NCBI GenBank assembly: GCA_036322835.1
Contig: AP027304.1
Span: forward strand, 682,001 to 746,000
Direction of reading: 5' to 3'
From: Tenuifilaceae bacterium CYCD
GTDB lineage: Bacteria > Bacteroidota > Bacteroidia > Bacteroidales > Tenuifilaceae
DNA length: 64,000 bases
How positions within the stretch are numbered: position 1 is the first letter of the stretch; the number at the start of each line of letters is the position of its first letter. A model generated the notes under the pieces. It saw only the letters and a program-made list of their open reading frames with translations. It searched no databases and was not told the DNA's origin. The position numbers and the translations under genes were made by a program. This document shows positions 36,754 through 47,200 of this stretch, piece after piece.

Positions 36754-38100
36754 ATGGGAAGAATAGCCATAATCAATGCCCTTATTATTAATGAAGGCAA
36801 ACAGCAAAAAGGCAGCCTTATAATTAGTAATGGGACAATTGAGCATATTGCTTATGGTGATTCTCCCTCCATTTCAAGTTTTAATCCCGAAAAAGTTATA
36901 AATGCAGAGGGCTTGCTCCTTCTGCCTGGCGTTATTGACGATCAGGTTCACTTTAGAGAACCCGGCTTAACACATAAAGGGGATATATACACAGAATCAA
37001 GAGCAGGAATTGCCGGCGGGATTACTTCGTTTATGGAAATGCCCAACACCAACCCGCAAACAACCACTGTTGAATTACTTGAAGAAAAGTTCAAAATTGC
37101 CGCTGAAAAATCATTAGGTAATTATTCCTTTTATCTAGGTGCTACCAACAACAATATAGATGAGATTGTAAAACTTAACCCCAAAAAGGTTTGTGGAATA
37201 AAGGTGTTTATGGGCTCGTCAACTGGAAATATGCTAGTTGATAGCAGAGAATCTTTGGATAAAATATTCAAACTTTCTCCAACACTAATCGCCACACACT
37301 GTGAGGATGAAACAACAATCCGCAATAATATTGAACTTTACAAACAAAAGTACGGTGACAATATTGACTTTAAGTACCACGCTGAGATACGAAGCGAGGA
37401 GGCTTGCTACCTCTCATCTAGTTTAGCCGTTGAATTTGCAAAAAAATACGATTCACGTTTACATATTTTGCATTTATCAACAGCAAAAGAGTTATCGCTT
37501 CTGAATAGCAAGGTTCCATTGAAAGATAAAAAAATCACCGGAGAGGTTTGTGTTCATCATCTTTGGTTCAACAGTAATGATTACGATAAACTTAGATGGA
37601 GAATCAAGTGGAATCCCAGCATTAAAACCGAAAACGATAGACTTGCACTGATTACTGGTCTTAAGAACAACCTACTTGATGTTGTTGCAACCGACCACGC
37701 TCCACACCTATTGGAGGAAAAGAATAATACGTACTTTAAATCGGCATCGGGAGGACCAATGGTTCAACACTCGTTACTGGCTATGATTGAACTCTCTCAT
37801 AAAGGCTATTTCCCAATTGAACTAGTTATAGACAAAATGTGTCACGCTCCTGCTACTCTTTACAGAATTGAAAAGAGAGGTTATATTTGTGAGGGATATT
37901 ATGCCGATTTAGTTTTAGTTAACCCAAATTCAAAACAAACCGTCACAAAAGATTCCTTACTATACAAATGCGAATGGTCACCACTAGAAGGCGAAACGTT
38001 TAACTTTAAAGTTGTGATGACAATAGTAAATGGGAAAATAGTATACGAGAACGGAAAGTTCGATGAGTCAAGTAAAGGATCCAAACTAATATTCTACTAA
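36754..38100 (+). CDS. pyrC: Dihydroorotase
   Basis: Pyrimidine synthesis enzyme that closes carbamoyl aspartate to dihydroorotate. The chain of 448 residues has the metal-binding motif DDQVHFREPG, a later GGITSFMEMPNTNP, IATHCEDE, ILHLSTAKE, a TGEVCVHHLWF segment, and DVVATDHAPH (catalytic Asp and metal His). All zinc ligands are in place, so it is a catalytic form rather than an inactive PyrC-like subunit. The ATG at 36754 is used; an in-frame ATG at 36709 is inside the preceding gene and adds a non-homologous head. Ends in a clear terminator. Confidence 0.9.
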   Translation: MGRIAIINALIINEGKQQKGSLIISNGTIEHIAYGDSPSISSFNPEKVINAEGLLLLPGVIDDQVHFREPGLTHKGDIYTESRAGIAGGITSFMEMPNTNPQTTTVELLEEKFKIAAEKSLGNYSFYLGATNNNIDEIVKLNPKKVCGIKVFMGSSTGNMLVDSRESLDKIFKLSPTLIATHCEDETTIRNNIELYKQKYGDNIDFKYHAEIRSEEACYLSSSLAVEFAKKYDSRLHILHLSTAKELSLLNSKVPLKDKKITGEVCVHHLWFNSNDYDKLRWRIKWNPSIKTENDRLALITGLKNNLLDVVATDHAPHLLEEKNNTYFKSASGGPMVQHSLLAMIELSHKGYFPIELVIDKMCHAPATLYRIEKRGYICEGYYADLVLVNPNSKQTVTKDSLLYKCEWSPLEGETFNFKVVMTIVNGKIVYENGKFDESSKGSKLIFY

Positions 38101-38124
38101 ATAGATTTCCTAACGGCCTATCAC

Positions 38125-38158
38125 AAAACCAAACTAACCATAAATAGTTTGGTTTTTT
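38125..38158 (+). terminator. Intrinsic terminator of pyrC
   Basis: AAAACCAAACTA (38125-38136) pairs with TAGTTTGGTTTT (38145-38156), T run to 38158. The next 199 bases before the YceI gene are AT-rich with no further clear signal. Confidence 0.85.
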
Positions 38159-38357
38159 AATATTATCACCATAATGCAACCACCCAAATAAACATACAAG
38201 AACTGACAACTTATATAGTTCTGTTATTGTGGTGAATAGCAATTTACTTCATGGATAATTGACATTTATCAATATTATTTAGAAACATTCCAATTAGTTT
38301 GATTGTTGTATAAGCAATAATTAAACTAATTAATAGAATGCAATAAAATTAATAAGT

Positions 38358-38945
38358 ATGAAGCAAGTGAACATAAAAACATTGGTAGTAACAATGCTCC
38401 TGATTGTCTCTTCAAATTTAATGGCTCAAACAAAGTATGAAATCAAGTCTCATAGTATTGTAGTTTCAGGAACATCCAACCTCCACGATTGGACCGCAGA
38501 CGTGCTAAAAGTTAAAGGAACATTCAGTGTTAAAGTTGAAGGTAACAAGATTACGGACATTGAAGGGGTAGATTTGATAGTTGATGCACAGTCATTCAAC
38601 AGTTCCAAGGGGAGCATAATGAACTCAAAAATTAACGATGCTATCAAATCAAAAAAATACCCAGAGATTAAGTACAAGGCCACAAAAGTTAATTCGATAT
38701 CAGAAAAAAGCGGTACCGCTCAAATTAACTCGTCGGGTGTTTTAACCATAGCAGGTACAAGCCAGAATATTACCGTTGAGGCAACTAGTAAATTTCTTTC
38801 AAACGGAGAAATTGAATTAACCGGTAGCAAAAAGATTAAAATGACCGACTACAAGGTTGACCCTCCAACCGCAATGTTTGGTGCACTTACAACGGCTGAT
38901 GAAGTTACAATAACATTCAAATTAGTAATTAAATCAATACAATAA
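38358..38945 (+). CDS. YceI family periplasmic protein
   Basis: A 195-residue exported lipocalin-fold protein. Signal peptide (about 1-23, ending SNLMAQ), then the YceI pattern: YEIKSHSIVVSGTSNLHDWTADV, a G-T-F-S-V strand, A-Q-S-F-N-S-S-K, M-N-S-K-I-N-D-A-I-K-S-K-K-Y-P-E-I-K-Y-K, and TVEATSKF...MTDYKVDPPTAMFGALTTADEVTITFKL. YceI proteins bind polyisoprenoids or similar lipids. It is followed after 19 bases by the split porin gene and seems to start an operon with it. Confidence 0.87.
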   Translation: MKQVNIKTLVVTMLLIVSSNLMAQTKYEIKSHSIVVSGTSNLHDWTADVLKVKGTFSVKVEGNKITDIEGVDLIVDAQSFNSSKGSIMNSKINDAIKSKKYPEIKYKATKVNSISEKSGTAQINSSGVLTIAGTSQNITVEATSKFLSNGEIELTGSKKIKMTDYKVDPPTAMFGALTTADEVTITFKLVIKSIQ

Positions 38946-38964
38946 CCAGTTAAATCAACAATAT

Positions 38965-40326
38965 ATGAAATCAAAACTGATCTTTAATGTAGTGCTAATA
39001 ACACTTTTAAGTGTTAACGCAATGGCTCAGGAAACAAAAATCGCATTCTCGAAGCCAAACGACCAAAATGCAGTAAATAAATTCGAAACTCAAAAGGGAG
39101 ATACTGTTAAATTCAATGGTCTTAAAGTAAAAATGGGTGGTAATTTTACCCAGCAATTTCAAATGCTTACTCACAGCAATACTGCTGATCCTAATAACGT
39201 TACCATTGGAACCGCAACTTACAATTTAAACAAATTGTACCCTTTGGCAAATGGTTTTAATCTAGCAACGGCAAACCTCCGATTCGATATTCAACTCGAG
39301 GATGGTATCCGCGTTGCGTTGGAAAACTAAATGTCATCGCGTCACCATCAGGAATTCTGGGTTAAAGGCGGATATATCCAAATAGACAAACTCCCCATGT
39401 TCAATAACCCCGAATGGTATACAAAGTATGTTACTGTAAAAATTGGACATTTTGCAATTAACTATGGCGATCAACAATTTCGCAGAAGCGATAATGGAAA
39501 TACCATGATTAACGCTTTTGTTGGCAATTACATTCTTGATGCTTTTACAACCGAAATTGGTGGTGAGGTTTATGTTTACCCAACCAACAAAGTTTTTCTA
39601 ATGGGCGGTGTAACGGGCGGTATTATCAATGGTGATGTTAAAGAAGCTTACACTTACGACGGCAAGGTACAAAAGAAAAACCCTTCGTTCCTGGCCAAGG
39701 CTGGTTATGATTCCCAAATTTCTGATGATTTACGCGTTAGGTTAACAGCCAGTATGTATATCAACACAGGAACAACTAAAAATACTTTATATGCAGGAGA
39801 CAGAACCGGATCGCGCTACTATATGGTTGTTGAACCAGAAAGGACTGTTTCTGGTGGAGCATTCGTAGCATCAAGCACTTCTACAAACTTTACATCGGGT
39901 CAAATTAATCCAGGCTTCACCAATAAGGTTACTGCAATTTCCATAAATCCTTTTGTAAAATTCAACGGCCTCGAATTTTTCGGAACCTATGAATTAGCAA
40001 AAGGTGTAGAGTCGGCAACCAGTACCGTTCCAGATCCAAAAACCCGTCAATTCACACAAATGGCTGGCGAAGTAGTTTATCGCTTTTTGAAAAGGGAACA
40101 ACTATTTGTTGGGGCTCGCTACAATACAGTAAAAGGAAGACTAATTGGTTATACTGATGATATTTCAATTAATCGTCTTCAACTTTCAGCTGGATGGTAC
40201 ACAACCAAAAATATGCTAGTAAAGGTTGAATATGTAAATCAAAAGTATAACGATTTTCTATCAACAGATTACAGAAATGGTGCTGAATTTAGCGGATTAA
40301 TGCTTGAAGCCGCAATTGGATTCTAA
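38965..40326 (+). pseudogene. Phosphate-selective-porin-like gene interrupted by an in-frame TAA
   Basis: Two adjacent reading frames (38965-39330, 121 residues; 39331-40326, 331 residues) lie in the same frame, separated by one TAA at 39328-39330. The first has the signal peptide (MKSKLIFNVVLITLLSVNAMAQ) and the first barrel strands, ending IQLEDGIRVALEN; the second starts MSSRHHQEFWVKGGYIQIDKL and contains the remaining strands to a C-terminal LEAAIGF. In intact relatives of this porin type the junction reads like ...Y-(L/M)-SSRHH-x-E-x-W-V-K-G-G-Y, so TAA most likely replaces a Tyr codon (TAC or TAT). Alternatives are readthrough or a sequencing error. The second half lacks a signal and could not reach the outer membrane alone. 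Confidence 0.8.
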
Positions 40327-40337
40327 ATAAAGAACTG

Positions 40338-40374
40338 AGATTATCCAGTGCTATAAACGCTGGATAATCTTTTA
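40338..40374 (+). terminator. Intrinsic terminator after the porin gene
   Basis: An 11-base stem (AGATTATCCAG at 40338-40348 with CTGGATAATCT at 40360-40370), then a T run. It separates the porin from the next YceI-like gene. Confidence 0.82.
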
Positions 40375-40384
40375 GAAAACAAGT

Positions 40385-40975
40385 ATGTTATTAAATTTAT
40401 TATCCATGTTTCTCATAAACCTTCCAAATCCAAATCCTAGAAGTTCAATAAACTATACCATTAATGAAAGTAGCACTTTAACTATTGTAGGTTCTAGTAA
40501 TATAAATAAATTTGAGTGTACCTCTTTTCAAAACCTGTCGAAAGGAACATTTTACTATAAGATTGACGATAATACAATTAACATTTCTAATGCAACAATC
40601 CTCTTAAAAACAAAATCCTTCGATTGTAATAATCCTATTTACAATCATAATTTTTATAAAATACTAAATGCTGATAAAAATCCCTTTATAAAAATTGAAA
40701 TACTCAACCTGACTGATAATACCGCGTTTACAACTACAAACAACGGAAAGATAAGAGCAACAATAGCCATTACGCTAAACAACGTACGCAGATTAGATGA
40801 GATTTCGGTTATCTGGGAACGGAATGCAAATAAAACCTATAGATTTATGGGTACAAAAGCTTTACAAATGTCAAATTTTAGTATCGATGCAACCGATGCA
40901 TTATTTGGGCTAGTAAAAATTCAAGATCGAGTTATTATATATTTCGATCTTAATATCACAGCAAACTCCCAATAG
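40385..40975 (+). CDS. Diverged YceI-like protein
   Basis: A 196-residue protein with a weak signal-like start (MLLNLLSMFLINLPNPNPRSS). The body follows the YceI pattern in outline: SSTLTIVGSSNINKFECTS, G-T-F-Y-Y-K, LLKTKSFDCNNPIYNHNFYKILNADKNPFIKIEI, and a final MSNFSIDATDALFGLVKIQDRVIIYFDLNI which aligns with the FGAL...V-T-I-x-F-x-L end of the first YceI. It is a paralogue of the gene at 38358, more AT-rich and diverged. It starts 11 bases after the porin terminator. Probably membrane-exported lipid- or heme-related binder; function not established. Confidence 0.65.
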   Translation: MLLNLLSMFLINLPNPNPRSSINYTINESSTLTIVGSSNINKFECTSFQNLSKGTFYYKIDDNTINISNATILLKTKSFDCNNPIYNHNFYKILNADKNPFIKIEILNLTDNTAFTTTNNGKIRATIAITLNNVRRLDEISVIWERNANKTYRFMGTKALQMSNFSIDATDALFGLVKIQDRVIIYFDLNITANSQ

Positions 40976-41062
40976 GCATAATATACCTCACTTAAAAAAC
41001 TTTTTAATTTTATAGACTAAAAATTTCTTACCTTACTTGCCTCGAAACAAATTACATCTGTT

Positions 41063-41569
41063 ATGTTTAAAACTCATACAATCATTTCAATTCTAATATC
41101 AGGATTGATTGCAGTTGGATGCTCTTCTCCTGAAAAAAAAGAGCCCAAGCACCAGCCCAATAGAGCAGATATATCAGGGTTAAAAATTATAGCAGACACC
41201 ATTATATATGATGTAATACTTCGAAACATTGATACATCGGATGTTTGGGAGGCAGAGTGTTTACAGTATGTCGATCAAAAATCGTTAATCGATTACCTTT
41301 TCGATGGGATTTACTCCAAGCGGTTTGTTGCTGTTGAATTTATGGGGGATAAAATACTAAGCATTGATGATGTCAAGAGCATTGAAAATGGTGACGGTTT
41401 CTCGCGCAAACTAGTATCGAAAGTTCAGTTTAAAGAGCGCTGGTATATCGACTCGTCAGGCAATTTCCAGAAACAAATAATAAGCTATACGCTAGGAATT
41501 GAAGCCTACAGCAAACAAAACTCATTTTTAGGGCATAAAGCACTGTTTGTGGTTAAACCAAAACTCTAG
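41063..41569 (+). CDS. Lipoprotein of unknown function
   Basis: A 168-residue lipoprotein with lipobox IAVGC (Cys20) and a charged linker SSPEKKEPKHQPN. The rest is not recognised; it contains alternating strands and helices (LKIIADTIIYDVILRN, ESL-like acidic helices, RWYIDSSGNFQKQIISYTLGIEAY) but no catalytic motif. The stop codon lies inside the 3' end of the convergent aspartate kinase gene, with 17 bases shared. No promoter was clear. Confidence 0.65.
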   Translation: MFKTHTIISILISGLIAVGCSSPEKKEPKHQPNRADISGLKIIADTIIYDVILRNIDTSDVWEAECLQYVDQKSLIDYLFDGIYSKRFVAVEFMGDKILSIDDVKSIENGDGFSRKLVSKVQFKERWYIDSSGNFQKQIISYTLGIEAYSKQNSFLGHKALFVVKPKL

Positions 41570-42851
41570 CATCCATCACAAATCTTGAAGTACTACGGGT
41601 GCGCTGCTGAAGATAAACAACCTTATCGCCAACCTGCTCTTCTATGGCCTGTTTTGTATAATGCCTAATGGTTAAAAGTTCTAGATTACTATTGTATCGA
41701 ACAGCAAAATCGCTTTTCAATTCCTCAATGGCCTTGGGCAAACGATACTTCTCCTCATCAACACAAATTGAAAAACTGATTGCTGAGTTTTGAACAAGGT
41801 TTACCTTTACCCTATGCTTGTAAAGAATTGCAAATATCTTACTCAAACTATCCTCAATAACAAACGAAAAATCGTGGGGCACAAGCGATATAAGCACCTG
41901 ATTTTGTTTAAGAACCAATACGGGTGGAAGTTTTAACTGGGCATCGGAATGGGCTATTTGAGTTCCCTCTGCACTGGGGTTTACGAATGATTTTACAAAA
42001 AGAGGTATTTTTTTATTCTGGATTGGCTTTATTGTTTTTGGGTGAATAATTTGCGCACCGCAATAGGCCAATTCAATTGCCTCCTGATACGATACAAAAT
42101 CTAATTTGCAGGTATTTTTAAAAATCTTAGGATCGGCATTCAAAACACCTTCCACATCTTTCCAAATAGTCACATCCTTGGCATCTAGAAGGTTTGCAAG
42201 GATTGCAGCGGTGTAATCGGAACCTTCTCGCCCAAGCGTAGTAGTTGTCCCAGATGGAGTTCCAGCAATAAAACCTTGTGTGATGTAAAGATTCTCGCCC
42301 TCGAAGTTAAACGTTTTCTGAGAAAGGAATTTGGATGTAGAGAAATCTATAATCCCTTCACGGTAAGAGTTATCAGACTTTAAGCATGTTCTAATGTCGA
42401 TCCACCTATTAATTTGGTTTATATGATTAAGGTATATGCTAACAATCTTTGTGGCAATAACCTCTCCGAACGAAACTATCTGATCGTAGCAAAAATCGTA
42501 ACTATCAGACGTTTTTCTGTTAAGCGTGGAGTTAAGTTCCTCAAAAATTCTGTCCAGTTCAACAAACATGAAATGTCTTTTATCTGAGCCCACCAGTTCC
42601 TCCGCAATAGAATAGTGGTACCCCTTCAATGAATTAAATAAATTGAGCAATGAAGGATCCGAATTAAGATATGCCGTTAAGATCTGCTCAAGCGCATTGG
42701 TTGTTTTTCCCATTGCCGACACAACAACCACAACAGGCTCCGACGAGTACCGCTTAACAATACCTGCAAGGTTTTTAATACCATCGGCCGATGTCACCGA
42801 TGCTCCGCCAAACTTAAAAACTCGAACTTTTGAATCAACCATAATTACCAA
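41553..42851 (-). CDS. lysC: Aspartate kinase
   Basis: First step of lysine, threonine and methionine synthesis (phosphorylation of aspartate). The 432-residue protein has the kinase start VRVFKFGGASVT, the aspartate-binding region F-I-A-G-T-P-S-G-T-T-T-T-L-G-R-E-G-S-D-Y-T-A-A, W-K-D-V-E-G-V, and two C-terminal ACT-type regions (about 305-430), which usually give feedback control. It is not fused to homoserine dehydrogenase. The ATG at 42851 is used, with a second ATG three codons in equally possible. Its last 17 bases overlap the lipoprotein gene on the plus strand. Confidence 0.9.
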   Translation of the reverse strand: MVIMVDSKVRVFKFGGASVTSADGIKNLAGIVKRYSSEPVVVVVSAMGKTTNALEQILTAYLNSDPSLLNLFNSLKGYHYSIAEELVGSDKRHFMFVELDRIFEELNSTLNRKTSDSYDFCYDQIVSFGEVIATKIVSIYLNHINQINRWIDIRTCLKSDNSYREGIIDFSTSKFLSQKTFNFEGENLYITQGFIAGTPSGTTTTLGREGSDYTAAILANLLDAKDVTIWKDVEGVLNADPKIFKNTCKLDFVSYQEAIELAYCGAQIIHPKTIKPIQNKKIPLFVKSFVNPSAEGTQIAHSDAQLKLPPVLVLKQNQVLISLVPHDFSFVIEDSLSKIFAILYKHRVKVNLVQNSAISFSICVDEEKYRLPKAIEELKSDFAVRYNSNLELLTIRHYTKQAIEEQVGDKVVYLQQRTRSTSRFVMDARVLV

Positions 42852-43024
42852 AAAATTTACTTCAAACTTATATCATTGTTTTGTTCCCAACAAGAACCAG
42901 CAAAAACTTTTTGCCTCAAGGTTGAAAATTCAACATCTATTCTACACAAATCTCCTCATGCTGGAAATATCCACCAATACCAAGCGCAAACGTTTTAAAT
43001 TTGGATTATTTGCGATCATTTTTT

Positions 43025-43053
43025 TTGGTTCTTAGATAAAATGGCTACCTTTA
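43025..43053 (+). promoter_or_regulatory. Promoter of the fructose-bisphosphatase gene
   Basis: TTG (43025-43027), 18 bases, TACCTTTA (43046-43053), near-consensus, 33 bases before the ATG. Confidence 0.5.
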
Positions 43054-43085
43054 ACCATCGAAAAGAGCCAGAAATTTGAACGTTT

Positions 43086-44102
43086 ATGAAAGGGTACAAT
43101 GTAAAAACACTTACACAATTCCTGATTGAGCGACAGGCCGATATTCCTTACGCAACAGGTGAATTTACTCGGTTACTTTACCACGTTGGGGTTGCCGCTA
43201 AGCTTATTAATAAAAAGGTAAACAAAGCAGGTTTGGTTGACATTCTTGGCGAAGCTGGAAATGTAAATATTCAAGGAGAAGAACAAAAAAAACTGGATTT
43301 ATTTGCCAACTGGCAACTCATACAGGCTCTAAAGAATAGCCGCGAATGCTGTGGTGTTGCATCGGAAGAGGACCAGGAGATTATTACCTGGGACGACGAA
43401 CTATCCAACGATGGCAACTACATTTTCTGTATGGATCCCCTTGATGGTTCCTCTAACATCGATGTTAACGTATCAATAGGAACAATTTTTAGCGTTTATC
43501 GACGGATAAGTCCTCGTGGGGAAAAAGCAACCATGGAAGATTTTCTGCAACCCGGAAACAAACAGGTTGCAGCTGGGTACATAATATACGGATCGTCCAC
43601 CATGCTGGTATACACCACAGGACGAGGCGTTTATGGATTCACATTAGATCCATCGATTGGAGAATTCTGCCTTTCGAATTTTAGCATATCCACACCAGCC
43701 AATGGCTCCATATACTCAATAAACGAAGGGAACTATATGCATTTCCCTCAGGGTGTAAAGGACTATATAGATTACTGTAAGGGGGAGGACAAATCAAGCC
43801 ACAGACCGTACTCCGCCAGATATATTGGATCATTAGTATCCGATTTTCACCGCAATCTACTAAAGGGAGGTGTTTTTCTTTACCCACCAACGGCATCGGC
43901 CCCCAAGGGAAAACTTAGACTGATATACGAATGTAATCCAATTGCATTCCTTGCAGAGCAAGCTGGAGGACGAGCCTTTGATGGTAGCCAAAGAATCCTC
44001 GATATTAAACCAGAATCGCTTCATCAACGCGTGCCATTCTATGTTGGCTCAACCAACATGGTTAACAAACTTGAGGAGTGTATAAAAAATGGAAGTAAGT
44101 AA
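43086..44102 (+). CDS. fbp: Fructose-1,6-bisphosphatase class 1
   Basis: Gluconeogenic hydrolysis of fructose-1,6-bisphosphate. The 338-residue chain has the FBPase metal site in EE-D (VASEEDQEI), [24 protein letters not shown], the substrate-binding segments Y-S-I-N-E-G-N and [12 protein letters not shown], and [22 protein letters not shown]. This is the typical class 1 bacterial enzyme at typical length; no unusual residue was seen. A strong terminator follows. Confidence 0.94.
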   Translation: MKGYNVKTLTQFLIERQADIPYATGEFTRLLYHVGVAAKLINKKVNKAGLVDILGEAGNVNIQGEEQKKLDLFANWQLIQALKNSRECCGVASEEDQEIITWDDELSNDGNYIFCMDPLDGSSNIDVNVSIGTIFSVYRRISPRGEKATMEDFLQPGNKQVAAGYIIYGSSTMLVYTTGRGVYGFTLDPSIGEFCLSNFSISTPANGSIYSINEGNYMHFPQGVKDYIDYCKGEDKSSHRPYSARYIGSLVSDFHRNLLKGGVFLYPPTASAPKGKLRLIYECNPIAFLAEQAGGRAFDGSQRILDIKPESLHQRVPFYVGSTNMVNKLEECIKNGSK

Positions 44103-44146
44103 GTAATATCAACCAGACCTAATGTAAACCCAAACCCAAAAGTTTT

Positions 44147-44180
44147 AACACCCCATCTAAAATAGTTGGGGTGTTTTATT
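44147..44180 (+). terminator. Intrinsic terminator of fbp
   Basis: AACACCCCA (44147-44155) pairs with TGGGGTGTT (44167-44175), followed by T residues. Confidence 0.87.
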
Positions 44181-44212
44181 TGGAACAAAATACATTATCT
44201 CTTTATATTCAT

Positions 44213-44220
44213 TAATTTTG
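44213..44220 (+). promoter_or_regulatory. -7 element (TAATTTTG) of mfd
   Basis: Exact TAnnTTTG match 24 bases before the mfd TTG start; no -33 TTG at the proper distance. Confidence 0.45.
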
Positions 44221-44244
44221 CGACTTATAGAAATTAAGCAATAA

Positions 44245-47200
44245 TTGAAGGAACTCAAAGAACTATATTCCGATTTTAAAAAAAATCCTAAAGTCAACGA
44301 ATTGTGCTCATTGCTGGAGAAGACCACAACAAGCATATTTCTAAAAGGTCTGTCAGGATCGGCTTTATCGTTTGTTGCAGCAGGTTTTGTTCAAAACTCC
44401 AACAAACCAAGCGTCATTGTTGTAAACGATAAGGAAGAGGCGGCATACCTTTACAACGACATGACAGGATTGCTCCCCGAAAACGACGTTTTCTTTTTCC
44501 CGTCATCATTTAAACGGTCGGTACAGTATGGGCAAACATTACCCGAAGCAATCATCCAGCGCACCGATGTGTTAAATTTACTGCCTACATTAGCATCAAA
44601 CCCAAGCAAATCGGCAGTAATAATTACCTATCCCGATGCTCTTTTCGAAAAGATTGTCACGGTAGATCAACTAAGGCGGAATAGCCTATACATAAAGAAA
44701 GGGGAAAAGATATCTCCTGATTTTATCAATGACGTACTGAACGAATACGGTTTTGACCGGGTTGATTTTGTTTACGAACCAGGACAATACTCCATTCGCG
44801 GAAGTATTGTTGATATCTTCTCGTTCTCATCGGCAAACCCTTATCGGTTAGATTTCTTTGGCGATGAAGTGGAGACAATCCGCACTTTTGATGTAGAGGA
44901 TCAATTATCAAAAGAATTACTGGAATCAATCACAGTTATACCCAATCTCCAGCAAAATACAGATAATGCAGAAGAAAAACTACTGATTACAGACTCCCTT
45001 CCGGAAAATTCAACAATTTGGCTCAAAAATCCAGAGGTAATCGTTGGCCGATTAAATGAACTATTCGCCCTGGTAACACAGGAATCGCCTGAAAATATTC
45101 AAGACTCGCAAAAAAAATATACAACAGGGAAAGAGTTTTTTGACAGCTTAAAAGGAAAAACAGCTATTGAGTTTGGGGTTAAACCTCTATTTAGGGCAGG
45201 ACAAACAATTGAATTCAGCACTTCGCCCCAGCCATCATTCAACAAAAATTTTGAACTGCTTGCGGAAAATATAAACGACAGTACACTTAAAGGCTATACA
45301 ACTTTCATCCTTGCCGATAATACAGCGCAACTTGAACGGTTAGATAATATTCTGCACTCAATAAACAAAGATTTAGTTTTCATTTCTACCTCGGGAACCA
45401 TTCACGAGGGGTTTGTTGACCACAATCTGAGAATTTGTTTCTACACCGATCATCAAATTTTCGATCGTTACCATAAATATAAACTTAAACACGAGTTTAG
45501 TCGTCGCGATGCAATTACCATGCAGGAGCTAATCAACCTCCAGCCAGGCGATTATGTGGTACATATCGATCATGGAATTGGTGTTTTTGGAGGACTTGTC
45601 GCCACTGAAGTTAATGGTAAAAAACAGGAAGCAATTCGACTGGTATATCAGGATAATGATACGTTGCTTGTCAATATCCATAATCTACACAAAATATCGA
45701 AATATAGAGGGAAAGATGCAGAATCTCCCAAAATATACAAACTAGGGTCTGGTGCATGGCAAAAGTTAAAGCAAAACACCAAACGAAAAATAAAGGACAT
45801 TGCAAAAGATCTGATTGCGCTCTACGCAAAGCGCAAAACCCAATCAGGATTTGCGTTCTCCCCCGATAGCTATTTGCAGCAAGAGCTTGAAGCATCCTTT
45901 ATCTACGAAGATACCCCAGACCAAGTTAAAGCCACCGCTGCCGTGAAGGAAGACATGGAGCAAGATAAGCCCATGGATAGGTTAGTTTGCGGTGATGTTG
46001 GTTTTGGAAAAACCGAAATTGCGGTTAGGGCGGCTTTTAAAGCTGTTACCGATAGCAAACAGGTAGCAATACTTGTTCCCACAACCATACTGGCCTTACA
46101 GCATTATAGAACATTCTCGAGTCGCCTAAAAGGATTTCCTTGCAGCATTGAGTTTGTTAGCCGGATGAAAACGGCCATGCAACAGCGCGAAATACACAAA
46201 CAGGTTTCCGAAGGAAAAGTTGACATACTAATTGGTACGCATTCACTACTTAAAGACTCGGTAAAATTCAAGGATTTGGGTCTTTTAGTTGTTGACGAGG
46301 AGCAAAAGTTTGGTGTTGCAGCAAAGGAAAAACTCAAACAAATGAAATTAAATGTTGATACATTAACTCTCACTGCTACGCCAATTCCACGAACACTCCA
46401 GTTTTCGTTAATGGGCGCCCGCGATCTTTCCATAATAAACACCCCCCCACCCAATCGTCACCCAATCCTAACTGAACTCCACTCATTCAATACCGATATA
46501 ATTAAAGAGGCAATTGAATACGAGATTACTCGAGGCGGTCAGGTATTTTTTGTGCACAATCGAGTGCAAAACATTGCCGAGGTTCAAATAATGATACACA
46601 AAATTTGCCCCAAAGTAAAAACCGCAATTGCCCATGGGCAAATGGAACCGGCAAAACTGGAAAAAATAATGCTCGACTTTATAAATGGCGACTACGATCT
46701 ACTAATATCGACCGCTATTATTGAATCGGGACTAGATATTTCCAACGCAAACACCATAATTATAAACAATGCTCAAATGTTTGGATTAAGCGATTTGCAT
46801 CAGCTGCGTGGCAGGGTTGGTCGTTCTAATAAAAAAGCTTTTTGCTACTTACTGGCCCCTCCTCTGGAAACACTTACCAACGAAGCCCGTCGTCGCTTAA
46901 AGGCCATCGAGGAGTTCTCTGAACTGGGCAGTGGATTCAGCATAGCAATGCAAGATTTAGACATTAGAGGTGCGGGAAATTTACTTGGAGGCGAACAAAG
47001 CGGATTCATTGCTGATATAGGTTTTGAAACCTACCATCGTATTCTTGACGAAGCGCTTGAAGAACTCCGAGAAACTGAATTCAAAGATCTTTACGCCGAT
47101 ACTAGTCAAAATCATCCAAAAGAATGGCAACCAGGAACTACCGATTGCCATATTGAAACCGATATGGAAATATTATTTCCAGATTCGTTCGTTTCAAATA

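Noticed and set aside
42643-43035. 130-residue open frame on the plus strand, overlapping the start of the aspartate kinase gene
   Set aside because: Most of it is antisense to the conserved kinase start, and the rest runs into the fbp promoter; no family features.
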